The notes under the pieces: generated by a model
Databases searched by the model: none
What the model saw: the letters and a program-made list of their open reading frames with translations, nothing else
What the model was told of the DNA's origin: nothing
Shown here: one piece after another, positions 16,276 to 24,292 of the stretch
Position numbering within the stretch: position 1 is the first letter of the stretch
Layout: each line of letters begins with the position of its first letter
Translations under genes and position numbers: made by a program
NCBI GenBank assembly: GCA_030426085.1
Contig: JAUHYW010000001.1
Span: forward strand, 223,479 to 287,478
Source of the DNA: a bacterium
Lineage (GTDB): Bacteria; Myxococcota_A; Bradymonadia; UBA7976; UBA1532
Length of the DNA stretch: 64,000 nucleotides
Reading direction: 5' to 3'

Positions 16276-16701
16276 ATGGGATTCTTCAGTCGCCTCTTCC
16301 GCCGCCGCGCCCCCGATGTCGACCCCACCGCCGACACCGCGCCCCGCCGGGCCGTGGCCCCGGGCAAGGCCGATACGCTGCCCCCCGACGCCGACACGCT
16401 GGTGGTCTACGGGCTCGACGCCCCCGACGCCGAGCCCGACGGGCAGACGCCGTCGCTGGTGGTGCTCGACTTCGACCCGGTCGACGTGCGGCGGGTGTTC
16501 GAGGCGACGCCGGCGCTGGCCCGGGCCCCGGCGCCGGCCTTCGCCGCCCGGCTCGATCCGCCGACCGACGCCCTGCGCGACCCCAACAGCCGGGGCCGGC
16601 TCACGTTCGTGCGGCGGTGGCTGGCCGAGCACGCCCCCGATCACGTCGGCTGGCGCCTGGAGCCGGCGGTGACGGCCGGTCGGGGCGCGCCGGGCGGCTG
16701 A
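16276..16701 (+). CDS. Small hypothetical protein
   Basis: A 141-residue protein beginning MGFFSRLFRRR, a start seen in many small membrane-associated or phage-like hypotheticals. It is rich in Asp/Pro/Ala. The middle reads LVVYGLDAPDAEPDGQTP then SLVVLDFDPVDVRRVFEA, with two short beta strands and a helix. There is no signal peptide and no recognised domain. It converges on the 16714 gene, 12 bp apart. The function is unknown. Strict in-frame high-GC codon use supports a real gene. Confidence 0.65.
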   Translation: MGFFSRLFRRRAPDVDPTADTAPRRAVAPGKADTLPPDADTLVVYGLDAPDAEPDGQTPSLVVLDFDPVDVRRVFEATPALARAPAPAFAARLDPPTDALRDPNSRGRLTFVRRWLAEHAPDHVGWRLEPAVTAGRGAPGG

Positions 16702-16713
16702 AGGCGACCCGCG

Positions 16714-17568
16714 TCACCCCACCCGGGCGATGGGGTGCACGATGTGCCCCTCGACCACCCGGGGGCGGTTCACGAGCACATAGCGCTCGCCCTCCTCGAT
16801 GCGCCGCTGCAGCCGCTGCATGCCCTCGACGTCCTCGGCGCTCAGTTCGAAGTCGGCCGATGGCCGCGCCAGCTCGACCGCCGGATCGCCCAGGGCCGCC
16901 CGCAGGCTCTCCTCGGTCACCGTGAAGCTGTAGGTCAGCGTCTCGGGCTTGCTGTGAGCCGGGGTGTAGGCGGTGTCGAGGGTCAGCGGCCCGAAGCGGG
17001 TGTGGATGTGCAGCGCCATCGAGGTCCACTGGGTCGCGCCGATGAAGCGCTGGCAGCCGAACGCGCGCAGGGCCATCGCCTTGGTGACCGACGCCAGGTG
17101 ATGCAGCCCGCGCCAGGGGAAGGCCCGGTTGAGGCTGGCGAGGTTGTGCCCGAACCAGCAGCCGTCCTCGAACATCGGGATGGCGATGTAGGTCGACACC
17201 GGGACCCAGCCCTCGGCGTCGTCGGGCAATTCGAAGGCCGCCCGCTCCCGCTCTTCGAGCTGCTCGACCGGCAGGCAGAAGCCATAGGTGAAGCCGGGGA
17301 GCTGGGCGCAATCGAACGCGACCCACTTGTCCATCGGCAGCCCCTCGGGGCCGAAGGTGACCACGTCCAGCCGCTGGAGCCGGTCGAGGAAGGCCTCGGA
17401 GGCCACCCGCAGCGGGTCGATCTGCACGTCGATCGGCACCCCGAACGGCGCTTGTTCGAGCCGCTCGGCGTTGGCCGGCGTGGCGACGACGTAGGTCTTC
17501 AGCCGGGCGAAGAGCGACGGGTTCTTGCTGGGCGGGGCGGCGCGCGCCTCGTGCATCTCGTCGCTCAT
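16714..17568 (-). CDS. Conserved hypothetical, second of a paralogous pair
   Basis: A 284-residue soluble protein. It shares its whole plan with the upstream protein: a GVPIDVQIDPLRVASEAFLD opening, a GLPMDKWVAFDCAQLPGF block, VPVSTYIAIPMFED, a QW-S motif, then FGPLTLDTAYTPAHSKPET and a C-terminal helix plus strand. The pattern of short strands could be a beta-barrel binding fold. I do not recognise the family. Its ATG overlaps the stop of the upstream paralogue (ATGA), so the two are translated together and may form a heterodimer. Confidence 0.82.
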   Translation of the reverse strand: MSDEMHEARAAPPSKNPSLFARLKTYVVATPANAERLEQAPFGVPIDVQIDPLRVASEAFLDRLQRLDVVTFGPEGLPMDKWVAFDCAQLPGFTYGFCLPVEQLEERERAAFELPDDAEGWVPVSTYIAIPMFEDGCWFGHNLASLNRAFPWRGLHHLASVTKAMALRAFGCQRFIGATQWTSMALHIHTRFGPLTLDTAYTPAHSKPETLTYSFTVTEESLRAALGDPAVELARPSADFELSAEDVEGMQRLQRRIEEGERYVLVNRPRVVEGHIVHPIARVG

Positions 17569-18449
17569 CCCTGGAACCGCCGGGTGTAGCCGCCGAAGGA
17601 CGCGCCGAGGTCGAAGGGCGCCCCGTCGTCCCGGATCTGGAGCGGCAGCCGGGTCGCCGCGCCCCGGATCTCGGCCGGCCCGGCGATCGCGATGCGCCGG
17701 CCCTCTTCGAGGGCGGCTTGCAGCCGCTTCAGCGCGTCGAAGTCGTCGGCGTCGACGTAGGCGTCGATGCCCTCGGGCCCGGTCAGATCGCCCCGCAGCA
17801 GCCGCTCGATGGCCGCCGCGGGCGTCGCGACCCGGAAAGTGCAGGTCGCCGGGTTGTCGTGGGCCGGGGTCCAGGCGGTGATCAGCTCGAGCGGCCCCAG
17901 GCCGGCGTACAGCCCGAGCTGCGGCGAGCGCCACTGCGAGACGGCCATCATGTGGTGCAGGTGGAAGGCGCCGATGCCCAGCGCCAGGGTGACCCGCCAC
18001 AGCCCCTCGGGCGCCGCGCCGACCGCCACCTGGTTGATGCTGCACAGGGTGTAGACCAGCGCCGCGTCGCGCTTGACGGTCGGGATGCAGATGAAGATGG
18101 AGACCGGCACCAGCCCGGTGTAGCCGTCGGGCACGCCCAGCGCCCGGCGGAACCACGGCTCGAGCTGCGTCGCCCGCCGGCCGAAGCCGAAGACGGCGCC
18201 GGGCATCACCGCGCAGTCGTAGAACACCCAGTCGGGCATCGGCAAGCCGATGGGGGCGTAGGTCAGCGCGTTGACGTGCTGCACCAGGTCGAGGAAGGTC
18301 TCGTGGCCCAGCCGCTGGGGGTCGATGATGTTCGCCGGGGGGATCTCGACGCCCATGGGGGCGACGCACAGCCGGTCGACCACGCCGCGGCGGGCGACGA
18401 GGTAGGGCTCGCAGTCGTCGAGGATCCGGCGATAGTGGCGCAAGGGCAT
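17565..18449 (-). CDS. Conserved hypothetical, first of a paralogous pair
   Basis: A 294-residue soluble protein paralogous to the 284-residue gene that it overlaps by four bases. Shared landmarks are PIGLPMPDWVFYDCAVMPG, LVPVSIFICIPT, SQWRSPQLGLYAGLGPLEL and TAWTPAHDNPAT. No catalytic motif is recognised. The chosen ATG (18449) has no Shine-Dalgarno. A -10-like CATGAT (18456-18461, minus strand) ends six bases upstream, fitting a leaderless mRNA. Expressed divergently from the phosphofructokinase operon. Confidence 0.82.
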   Translation of the reverse strand: MPLRHYRRILDDCEPYLVARRGVVDRLCVAPMGVEIPPANIIDPQRLGHETFLDLVQHVNALTYAPIGLPMPDWVFYDCAVMPGAVFGFGRRATQLEPWFRRALGVPDGYTGLVPVSIFICIPTVKRDAALVYTLCSINQVAVGAAPEGLWRVTLALGIGAFHLHHMMAVSQWRSPQLGLYAGLGPLELITAWTPAHDNPATCTFRVATPAAAIERLLRGDLTGPEGIDAYVDADDFDALKRLQAALEEGRRIAIAGPAEIRGAATRLPLQIRDDGAPFDLGASFGGYTRRFQG

Positions 18450-18455
18450 CGGCCG

Positions 18456-18461
18456 ATCATG
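18456..18461 (-). promoter_or_regulatory. -10-like box just before the 18449 start (leaderless candidate)
   Basis: Reads CATGAT on the minus strand and ends six bases before the ATG. A TTGCGG lies 18 bp further upstream. There is no Shine-Dalgarno. Confidence 0.3.
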
Positions 18462-18511
18462 CGCGCCCGGCCCGGCGATCCGCAAGAGGTCCCGCCGGCC
18501 GTCGCCCCCCG

Positions 18512-18540
18512 ATGACAGGGACCCCCGACCGCTGTAGACT
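18512..18540 (+). promoter_or_regulatory. Probable promoter of the phosphofructokinase operon
   Basis: ATGACA (18512-18517), exactly 17 bp, then TAGACT (18535-18540). Transcription would start near 18547. This makes the only upstream in-frame ATG (18512) part of the -35 box and not a start codon. A good Shine-Dalgarno, AGGAG (18560-18564), follows. Confidence 0.5.
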
Positions 18541-18571
18541 GCGCTCGCCGACCCGCACCAGGAGCCGCGCC

Positions 18572-19873
18572 ATCCAGCCGCCCGACCCCGCCGATCTGAT
18601 CGTCGACCGCCTGGGCCCGGCGACCCGCCCCTCCCCGTTGGGGCTGTCGACCGTGTCCGGTGATCGCATCGCCGACTACTGCCCCGACGACGCCCGCACG
18701 CTGTTCGACCCCAGCCCCTCGGGGGCCGACGGCCCGTCGTTCGAAATGGCCGGCCCCCGGGAGCAGGTCTTCTTCGACGGCCCCCGCAGCCACGCGGCCA
18801 TCGTCACCTGCGGCGGCCTCAGCCCGGGGCTCAACAACATCATCCGGGCGCTGGTCCGCACCCTGCGCGGCCCCTACGGGGTGCGCAACGTGACCGGGTT
18901 CCGCTTCGGCTACGCCGGCCTGGCCAAGGACGCCGACCCCCCGCCGATGAACCTCGACCGGGCCGCGGTGCACCACATCGACCGCCAGGGGGGCACCATC
19001 CTCGGGTCTTCGCGGGGCCCGGTCGAGGCCGGCGAGATGGTCGACACCCTCGACCGCCTGGGCGTCGACCTGCTCTTCTGCATCGGCGGCGACGGCACCA
19101 TGCGCGGGGCGCAGGCGATCTACGACGAGGTGAAGGCCCGGGGGCGGCAGCTCGCGGTCATCGGGCTGCCCAAGACCATCGACAACGACCTGCCGCTCGT
19201 CGAGCGCACCTTCGGCTTCGACACCGCGGTGGGCATCGCCTGCGAGGCGCTGCGGGCGGCGGCCATCGAGGCCGAGTGCGCGCCCCGGGGCGTGGGGCTG
19301 GTGCGGCTGATGGGGCGGCACGCGGGCTACATCGCCGCCGCCGCCGCGCTGACGACCCGCGAGGTCGACCTGGTGCTGGTGCCCGAGCTGAGCTTCGCGC
19401 TCGACGGCCCCAAGGGGGTCTACGCCTGGATCCGGGAGGTGCTCGCCCGCCAGGGCCGGGCGGTGGTCGTCGTCGCCGAGGGCGCCGGGCAGGACCACCT
19501 CGAGGCGGCCGGCGAGGCCGACCCGTCGGGCAACCGCAAGCTGGGCGACATCGGCGTCTTCCTGCGGGACGCGATGAAGGCCGCCTTCGCCGACGACCCG
19601 ATCAACCTCAAGTACATCGACCCCAGCTACATCATCCGGGCGGCCCCGGCGAACACCGCCGACGCCCGGCTGTGCGGCGAGCTGGCCGAGGACGCGGTGC
19701 ACGCCGCGATGTCGGGGCGCACCGGCATGGTGGTCGGGCTGTGGAACGGCCAGCGGACCCACGTCCCGCTGGGGGCGGTGGCGGGGCGCACCCGGCGGCT
19801 CGACCTGGACGGCGCGCTGTGGCGCTCGGTGGTGCAGACCACCGGTCAGCCCAAGGTCTTCGAAGGGGAGTGA
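18572..19873 (+). CDS. 6-phosphofructokinase (GGDGT/PKTIDND type), probable ATC start
   Basis: A 433-residue enzyme phosphorylating fructose 6-phosphate in glycolysis. Landmarks: IVTCGGLSPGLNNIIRALV (nucleotide loop), GGDGT (ATP-type rather than the PPi-type GGDDS), PKTIDND (catalytic), LMGRHAGYIA and a C-terminal YIDPSYIIRA. The N-terminal VDRLGPATRPSP block and length match the plant/spirochaete-type subgroup. Start: AGGAG at 18560-18564 is followed, seven bases later, by ATC in frame. The only in-frame ATG upstream (18512) sits in the predicted -35 box, and the next usual start codon would delete the conserved N-terminal block. I therefore place the start at ATC, with the extended ORF from 18512 as the alternative. 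First gene of a four-gene operon. Confidence 0.88.
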   Translation: MQPPDPADLIVDRLGPATRPSPLGLSTVSGDRIADYCPDDARTLFDPSPSGADGPSFEMAGPREQVFFDGPRSHAAIVTCGGLSPGLNNIIRALVRTLRGPYGVRNVTGFRFGYAGLAKDADPPPMNLDRAAVHHIDRQGGTILGSSRGPVEAGEMVDTLDRLGVDLLFCIGGDGTMRGAQAIYDEVKARGRQLAVIGLPKTIDNDLPLVERTFGFDTAVGIACEALRAAAIEAECAPRGVGLVRLMGRHAGYIAAAAALTTREVDLVLVPELSFALDGPKGVYAWIREVLARQGRAVVVVAEGAGQDHLEAAGEADPSGNRKLGDIGVFLRDAMKAAFADDPINLKYIDPSYIIRAAPANTADARLCGELAEDAVHAAMSGRTGMVVGLWNGQRTHVPLGAVAGRTRRLDLDGALWRSVVQTTGQPKVFEGE

Positions 19874-19915
19874 CCCGCGGCGGGGGCCGCGCATCCTCCC
19901 TCCACAGGAGAACCG

Positions 19916-21256
19916 ATGCCCAAGGACTGGGCCGCGCTGGGCGGTGACAAAGGCAAGAAGGTCGAGACCGGACGCATCGGGCGGGCGCTGAAGCTCGGCC
20001 GGGTCGCCGCCCGGTTCACCGGCTCGATGCTCAAGGCCGGGCTGACCGGCAAGAAGGACCCCGACCTCGAGCTGATGGCCGAGGCCGCGGTGGCCAACGC
20101 CCACCGCCTCGCCGACGTGATGGGCGAGATGAAGGGCGCGGCGATGAAGGTCGGCCAGATGCTCAGCGCCGACCCCGAGCTGGTCGACCCGGCCTTCGCC
20201 GAGAAGCTGGCGACGCTGCAGCGCGAAGCTCCGCCGATGGACTTCGAGACCGTCGCCGCCCAGATCGAGCGCTGGCTCGACCGCCCGATCGACGCCGTCT
20301 TCCGTCACTTCGACCCCGAGCCCATCGGCGCGGCCAGCATCGGGCAGGTGCACCGGGCGACGCTCTTCGACGGGCGCGAGGTGGCGGTCAAGATCCAGTA
20401 TCCGGGCATCGCCGACAGCATCGAGAGCGACCTGCGCAACATGGCCTCGATGCTCAAGGTGGGCCGGGTCTTCGTCACCAAGGAGCGGGCCGACGGCTTC
20501 GTCGCCGAGGCCCGGGACGCGATCCTGGCCGAAGCCGACTACCGCCGCGAGGGCCAGAACCTGGCCCGGTTCCGGGCGATGCTGGCCGACGACTGGCCCG
20601 ACGTGCGGATCCCCGAGCCGGTGCCCGGGCTCACCGCCGAGCAGGTGCTGGTGATGGGCTTCTGCGAGGGCGACAAGCTCGACGAGGCGATCAACGCCAT
20701 CGACGACCCGGCCCGGCGGGACGCCATCGCCCACCGGTTCGTCGAGCTGTTCGTGCACCTGTTCCACGAGCGCCACACGCTGCACGCCGACCCCCACCCG
20801 GGCAACTTCATGCTGGCCCCCGACGAGGCGATCGTGCTGCTCGACTTCGGCTGCATCCGCGACTTCGACGAGGCGCTCGCCGACGACGTGCTGCGCATGC
20901 TCGTCGCCTTCTGGGACGACGACATGACCCGGCTCAAGGCGCTGCTCAAGCGCACCGGCTTCGGGCGGGACGACATGGTCTGGCCCGAGGACGACGTGCT
21001 GCGGGAGTACCTCGGGATGATCCTCGAGCCCCTCGCGGCCGACGCGCCGTTCCGCTTCGCCGACTTCAAGGTCGCCGCCCGCATCCGGGCGTTCTTCCGC
21101 CGCAACATCGGCTTCCTCAAGCTGGTCCCCCCGCCCGAGACGCTGCTGTACTTCCGGGTGCTCGGCGGCATGAAGGGCATGCTGACCCGCATCGACGCCG
21201 CGGTGAACCTGCGGGCCATCGCCGAGGACTGCTGCCGCCGCCGAGGCATACTGTGA
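19916..21256 (+). CDS. UbiB/ABC1 (AarF) family atypical kinase
   Basis: A 446-residue protein; ATG at 19916 with CAGGAG upstream. It has the signature motifs of the family: KGAAMKVGQMLSADPELV (KxGQ motif), the Ala-rich AASIGQVHRA loop replacing the glycine loop, VAVKIQYPG, LHADPHPGNFML and LLDFGCIRDF. These proteins are ATPases/kinases supporting ubiquinone or other isoprenoid-lipid metabolism. There is no clear C-terminal transmembrane pair, so it may be the soluble bacterial subtype. It lies 42 bp after the phosphofructokinase, and its TGA overlaps the GTG start of the next gene. Confidence 0.92.
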   Translation: MPKDWAALGGDKGKKVETGRIGRALKLGRVAARFTGSMLKAGLTGKKDPDLELMAEAAVANAHRLADVMGEMKGAAMKVGQMLSADPELVDPAFAEKLATLQREAPPMDFETVAAQIERWLDRPIDAVFRHFDPEPIGAASIGQVHRATLFDGREVAVKIQYPGIADSIESDLRNMASMLKVGRVFVTKERADGFVAEARDAILAEADYRREGQNLARFRAMLADDWPDVRIPEPVPGLTAEQVLVMGFCEGDKLDEAINAIDDPARRDAIAHRFVELFVHLFHERHTLHADPHPGNFMLAPDEAIVLLDFGCIRDFDEALADDVLRMLVAFWDDDMTRLKALLKRTGFGRDDMVWPEDDVLREYLGMILEPLAADAPFRFADFKVAARIRAFFRRNIGFLKLVPPPETLLYFRVLGGMKGMLTRIDAAVNLRAIAEDCCRRRGIL

Positions 21257-22119
21257 CCCCGACCGAGACCCCGACCCCCATCCGCGACGCCACCACCGTG
21301 CTGCTGCTGCGGCCGGGCGACGGGCCGCACCCGTTCGAGATCTTCATGGTGCGCCGCACGAAGCGGGCGAAGTTCATGGCCAGCGCGATGGTGTTCCCCG
21401 GGGGCCGGGTCGACGCCGCCGACGCCGACGACGGGCTCACCGCCCGCTGCGACCTGAGCCGGGAGGCGGCCGCGCAGCGCATGGGCATGGACGACGGCGC
21501 GCAGGCGCTGGCGCTGCTCGTGGCCGGGGTGCGGGAGACCTTCGAAGAGGCCGGGCTGCTGCTCGCCCGCCGGGCCGACGGGCCGCTCGACCTCGAAGAC
21601 GCGGCGCTGATCGAGCGGCTGGCGAAGCACCGCGACGCGCTGAACGCCCACGAGACGACGATGGCCGCGGTGGCCGAGGCCGAGGACCTGCGGCTCGAGC
21701 TCGATCGGCTGGCGTTCTACGCCCGCTGGATCACGCCGCCCATCGAGTCCCGTCGGTTCGATGCCCGGTTCCTGATCGCCCGGGCGCCGCGGGGCCAGCG
21801 GGGGCAGCACGACGCCGTCGAGACCACCGCCAGCGCCTGGCTCGCCCCACAGGCCGCGCTCGACGCCTACGCCGCTGGCGACATCCAGCTCGCGCCGCCC
21901 ACGCTGCGGGTGCTGCTCGAGCTGGCCCGGGCCGGGTCGATCGAGGCCGCGCTGAAGACCGATGGCGTGCCCCGCCCGATCCAGCCCCAGCCGCAGTTCG
22001 TCGGCGGCGACCTGCACCTGCTGCTGCCCGGCGACCCCGAGTTCGACCCGCCCGGCGCGGCCCGCAACCGCATCATGCTGCGCGACGGCCGCTGGATCTC
22101 GGAGGGCCGGGGGGCGTGA
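21253..22119 (+). CDS. NUDIX hydrolase (NUDT19/CoA-diphosphatase-like)
   Basis: A 288-residue protein beginning with GTG that overlaps the stop of the UbiB-like gene. The N-terminus (TTVLLLRPGDG, FEIFMVRRTKRAKFMA, MVFPGGRVDAAD) leads to GVRETFEEAGLLL, an RExxEExG Nudix core. The core is separated from the Gly-rich strand by a long insert, as in NUDT19-type CoA/acyl-CoA diphosphatases, so an acyl-CoA substrate is plausible. The C-terminal third contains WITPP and LAPPTLRVL motifs also seen in that subgroup. Its stop overlaps the next GTG (GTGA). Confidence 0.88.
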   Translation: MTPTETPTPIRDATTVLLLRPGDGPHPFEIFMVRRTKRAKFMASAMVFPGGRVDAADADDGLTARCDLSREAAAQRMGMDDGAQALALLVAGVRETFEEAGLLLARRADGPLDLEDAALIERLAKHRDALNAHETTMAAVAEAEDLRLELDRLAFYARWITPPIESRRFDARFLIARAPRGQRGQHDAVETTASAWLAPQAALDAYAAGDIQLAPPTLRVLLELARAGSIEAALKTDGVPRPIQPQPQFVGGDLHLLLPGDPEFDPPGAARNRIMLRDGRWISEGRGA

Positions 22120-23612
22120 CCGAGCGGGCCGAGGCGGTGCGGCGCATCGGGATCCGGCGCGACCCGGCCGACGCCCCCGCCCTGCGGGCCGCGCTGGGCG
22201 ACGCCGATCCGGCCGCGCGGGCCATGGCCTGCCGGGCCCTCGGCTGGCAGCGCGACCCCCGGCTGGCCCCCGACCTGATCGGCGCCCTCACCGACCCCGA
22301 ACCCGACGTGCGGGACCACGCGGTGCGGGCCCTGGGGGTCTGCCTCGGCGGCCGCTCGACCCCGCCCGCGGCCGCCGCGGCGCTGATCGACGCCCTCGCC
22401 GACCCCGATCCGATCGTCCGGGCATCCGCCGCGCGCACCTGCGGCTGGCTCGAAGTCGACGGCGCCCGCCCCGCCCTGCGCGCCCGCTTGAGCGACGATG
22501 ACAGCGGCCCGGTCCGAGCCGAGGCGGCCCACGCGCTCGGTCGCCTGGGCGACGCGCAGTCCACCCCGGCCCTGCTCGCCGCGCTCGGCGCGCCCCACGC
22601 CGGCCTGCGCCATCACGCCGCGCGGGCGCTGGGCCTGCTCGACGCCGACGCGCTCGCGCACCTGAAGCCGTGCCTCGCCGATCCCGACGCCGAGGTGCGG
22701 GTCGCCGCGCTGCGGGTCGTCGCCCGGCTCGCCGATGATCCCGGGCCGATCGCGGCCGCCCTGCGCGACCCCAACCCCGGCGTGCGGGCCACCGCGGCCA
22801 TCCTCGCCGCCGACTCATCGATCCCCGACGCCGCGCTCGCCGAGGCGCTGGCCGCCGAGCCGCACCCCGAGGCGCGGCACCACCTCGTCCGGGCGCTCAT
22901 CCGCCGGGGCGAACGGTCCGGCGCCCCCGACCCCCCCGACCCCAGGAGCCCCGCGATGCCCGATCCTGCCGACCCCGCCGCCTTCGGCCCCACCGGCGAC
23001 CCGTCCCACCGCCGCAGCGCGCCGGCCGCCGAGCGCAACCGGGGGCCCATCGCCGACGTGCTCGCCGACCGGCTGCCGCCCGGCCCGGTGCTCGAGATCG
23101 CCGCCGGCAGCGGGACCCACACCGCCTTCTTCGCCCATCGGTTCCCGGACCACGTCTGGCTGCCGACCGACCTCGACCCCGACGCGCTGGCCAGCATCGA
23201 GGGCTGGCGGGCCGCCGCCGCCGCCGAGGGGCGCCCGCTGGACAACGTGCGCCCCGCGCAGCGGCTCGACGTCTGCGCCGACGTGTGGCCGGTGGAGTCC
23301 GCCGGCGCGGTGTTCTGCGCCAACATGATCCACATCGCGCCGTGGGCGGCGACGCCGGGCCTGATGAGCGGCGCGGCCCGGATCCTGACGCCGGGGGGGC
23401 GGCTCTTCCTCTACGGGCCGTTCCGCTTCGACGGGCGATTCACCGCGCCGAGCAACGCCCGCTTCGACGGCTGGCTGAAGGCGCAGGACCCCCGGTTCGG
23501 GGTGCGCGATCTGGGGGAGGTCTCGGCGGTCGCCGCCGAGCGGGGGCTGGCGCGGATCGAGGTGATCGCGATGCCGGCCAACAACCACGTCATCGTCTTC
23601 GAGCGCCGCTGA
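22116..23612 (+). CDS. HEAT-repeat domain fused in frame to a DUF938 SAM methyltransferase
   Basis: A 498-residue ORF with a GTG start overlapping the NUDIX stop. Residues 1-270 are short HEAT/PBS-lyase-type repeats (for example RAMACRALGWQRDP and VRDHAVRALGVCLGG). Residues 281-498 are a full DUF938-family methyltransferase: AERNRGPIADVLA, VLEIAAGSGTHTAFFA (SAM motif I), ANMIHIAPW, LTPGGRLFLYGPF, TAPSNARFDGWL and MPANNHVIVF. Between them is a Pro/Asp-rich linker carrying AGGAG then seven bases and ATG (22956) in the same frame. The methyltransferase can therefore also be made alone. Methylation target unknown. Confidence 0.85.
   Translation: MTERAEAVRRIGIRRDPADAPALRAALGDADPAARAMACRALGWQRDPRLAPDLIGALTDPEPDVRDHAVRALGVCLGGRSTPPAAAAALIDALADPDPIVRASAARTCGWLEVDGARPALRARLSDDDSGPVRAEAAHALGRLGDAQSTPALLAALGAPHAGLRHHAARALGLLDADALAHLKPCLADPDAEVRVAALRVVARLADDPGPIAAALRDPNPGVRATAAILAADSSIPDAALAEALAAEPHPEARHHLVRALIRRGERSGAPDPPDPRSPAMPDPADPAAFGPTGDPSHRRSAPAAERNRGPIADVLADRLPPGPVLEIAAGSGTHTAFFAHRFPDHVWLPTDLDPDALASIEGWRAAAAAEGRPLDNVRPAQRLDVCADVWPVESAGAVFCANMIHIAPWAATPGLMSGAARILTPGGRLFLYGPFRFDGRFTAPSNARFDGWLKAQDPRFGVRDLGEVSAVAAERGLARIEVIAMPANNHVIVFERR
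22956..23612 (+). other. Internal in-frame start for the DUF938 methyltransferase part
   Basis: AGGAG (22944-22948) precedes an ATG at 22956 at ideal spacing within the fusion ORF. The product from here (218 residues) matches the whole length of ordinary stand-alone DUF938 methyltransferases. It may mark an older separate gene whose upstream stop codon was lost, or a second protein product. Confidence 0.55.
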
Positions 23613-23620
23613 GCGGCGCC

Positions 23621-23652
23621 CGGATCAGGCGGCGGCCGGATCAGGCGGCGGC
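23621..23652. repeat. Two perfect 16-bp tandem units over the lspA stop
   Basis: Unit CGGATCAGGCGGCGGC at 23621-23636 and 23637-23652. The lspA stop (minus strand) is the TCA in the second unit; the first unit repeats the last codons and stop outside the gene. Confidence 0.9.
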
Positions 23653-24174
23653 CGGCTGGCGCTCCTCGGCGTGGCGGTTGACGATGGCGTCGACGAACAA
23701 GAGCCCGATGCCCACGCAGATGCCGACGTCGGCGACGTTGAACGTCGGCCAGACGAAGCTCTTGTAGTACCACTGGATGAAGTCGACCACGTAGCCCAGC
23801 CGCAGCCGGTCGATGGCGTTGCCGATCGCCCCCCCCATCAGCAGGATGAACGCCGCCTGCTGCAAGCGCAGCCGGGTCTTGCCCCACATGTAGGTGATGG
23901 CGCCCACCGCGACCACCGTCACGGTGCCGAAGATCGCCGCCCGGGCCGCGCCCGACAGATCGCCGAAGATACTGAACGCCGCCCCGGTGTTGCCCGCGAG
24001 CCGCAGGTTGAACCACGACTCGGTCACCGCCATCACCTCGGTGCGGATCATGTGGGCTTCGGCCGGCAGCGGCGGCTCGGTGAGCGAGAAGGCCTGAACG
24101 GCGAGCAGCTTGGTCCACTGGTCGAGCGCGATCCAGGCGAGGGCGCCGATAAAGAGCGGCAGGTAGCGTCGCAT
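23641..24174 (-). CDS. lspA: Signal peptidase II (lipoprotein signal peptidase)
   Basis: A 177-residue inner-membrane aspartyl protease that removes signal peptides from lipidated prolipoproteins. The many lipoproteins in this window are presumptive substrates. Four hydrophobic segments are visible. Hallmarks: LDQWTKLLA near the start, NLRLAGNTGAAFSIF, GNAIDRLRLGYVVDF and FNVADVGICVG, the last two carrying the catalytic Asp pair. GGAGG precedes the ATG, and a perfect TTGACA -35 lies further upstream. The stop codon sits in a tandem duplication. Confidence 0.96.
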   Translation of the reverse strand: MRRYLPLFIGALAWIALDQWTKLLAVQAFSLTEPPLPAEAHMIRTEVMAVTESWFNLRLAGNTGAAFSIFGDLSGAARAAIFGTVTVVAVGAITYMWGKTRLRLQQAAFILLMGGAIGNAIDRLRLGYVVDFIQWYYKSFVWPTFNVADVGICVGIGLLFVDAIVNRHAEERQPAAA

Positions 24175-24209
24175 CGGGCCTCCGGCGAGCGGGGTCGAAG
24201 TGGTCGCCC

Positions 24210-24238
24210 AGGCTATTGACGGGCCGGATGCCTGTCAA
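24210..24238 (-). promoter_or_regulatory. Probable promoter of lspA
   Basis: On the minus strand, a perfect TTGACA (24233-24238), 17 bp, then TAGCCT (24210-24215), about 35 bp upstream of the ATG. TTGAC/GTCAA arms at 24216-24220 and 24234-24238 also make an inverted repeat that could bind a regulator. Confidence 0.5.
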
Positions 24239-24292
24239 TCGGCGACGGCCGAAGCAGGCCGAAGCCGGCGGCGGGGGCGTCGGGCCGCCCTC

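Noticed and set aside
18512..18571. ATG at 18512 as the phosphofructokinase start
   Set aside because: It forms the -35 hexamer of a well-spaced promoter, has no Shine-Dalgarno, and the added 20 residues are not family-like.
23671..24219. Plus-strand ORF opposite lspA
   Set aside because: lspA motifs on the minus strand are unmistakable; the plus frame has no family features.
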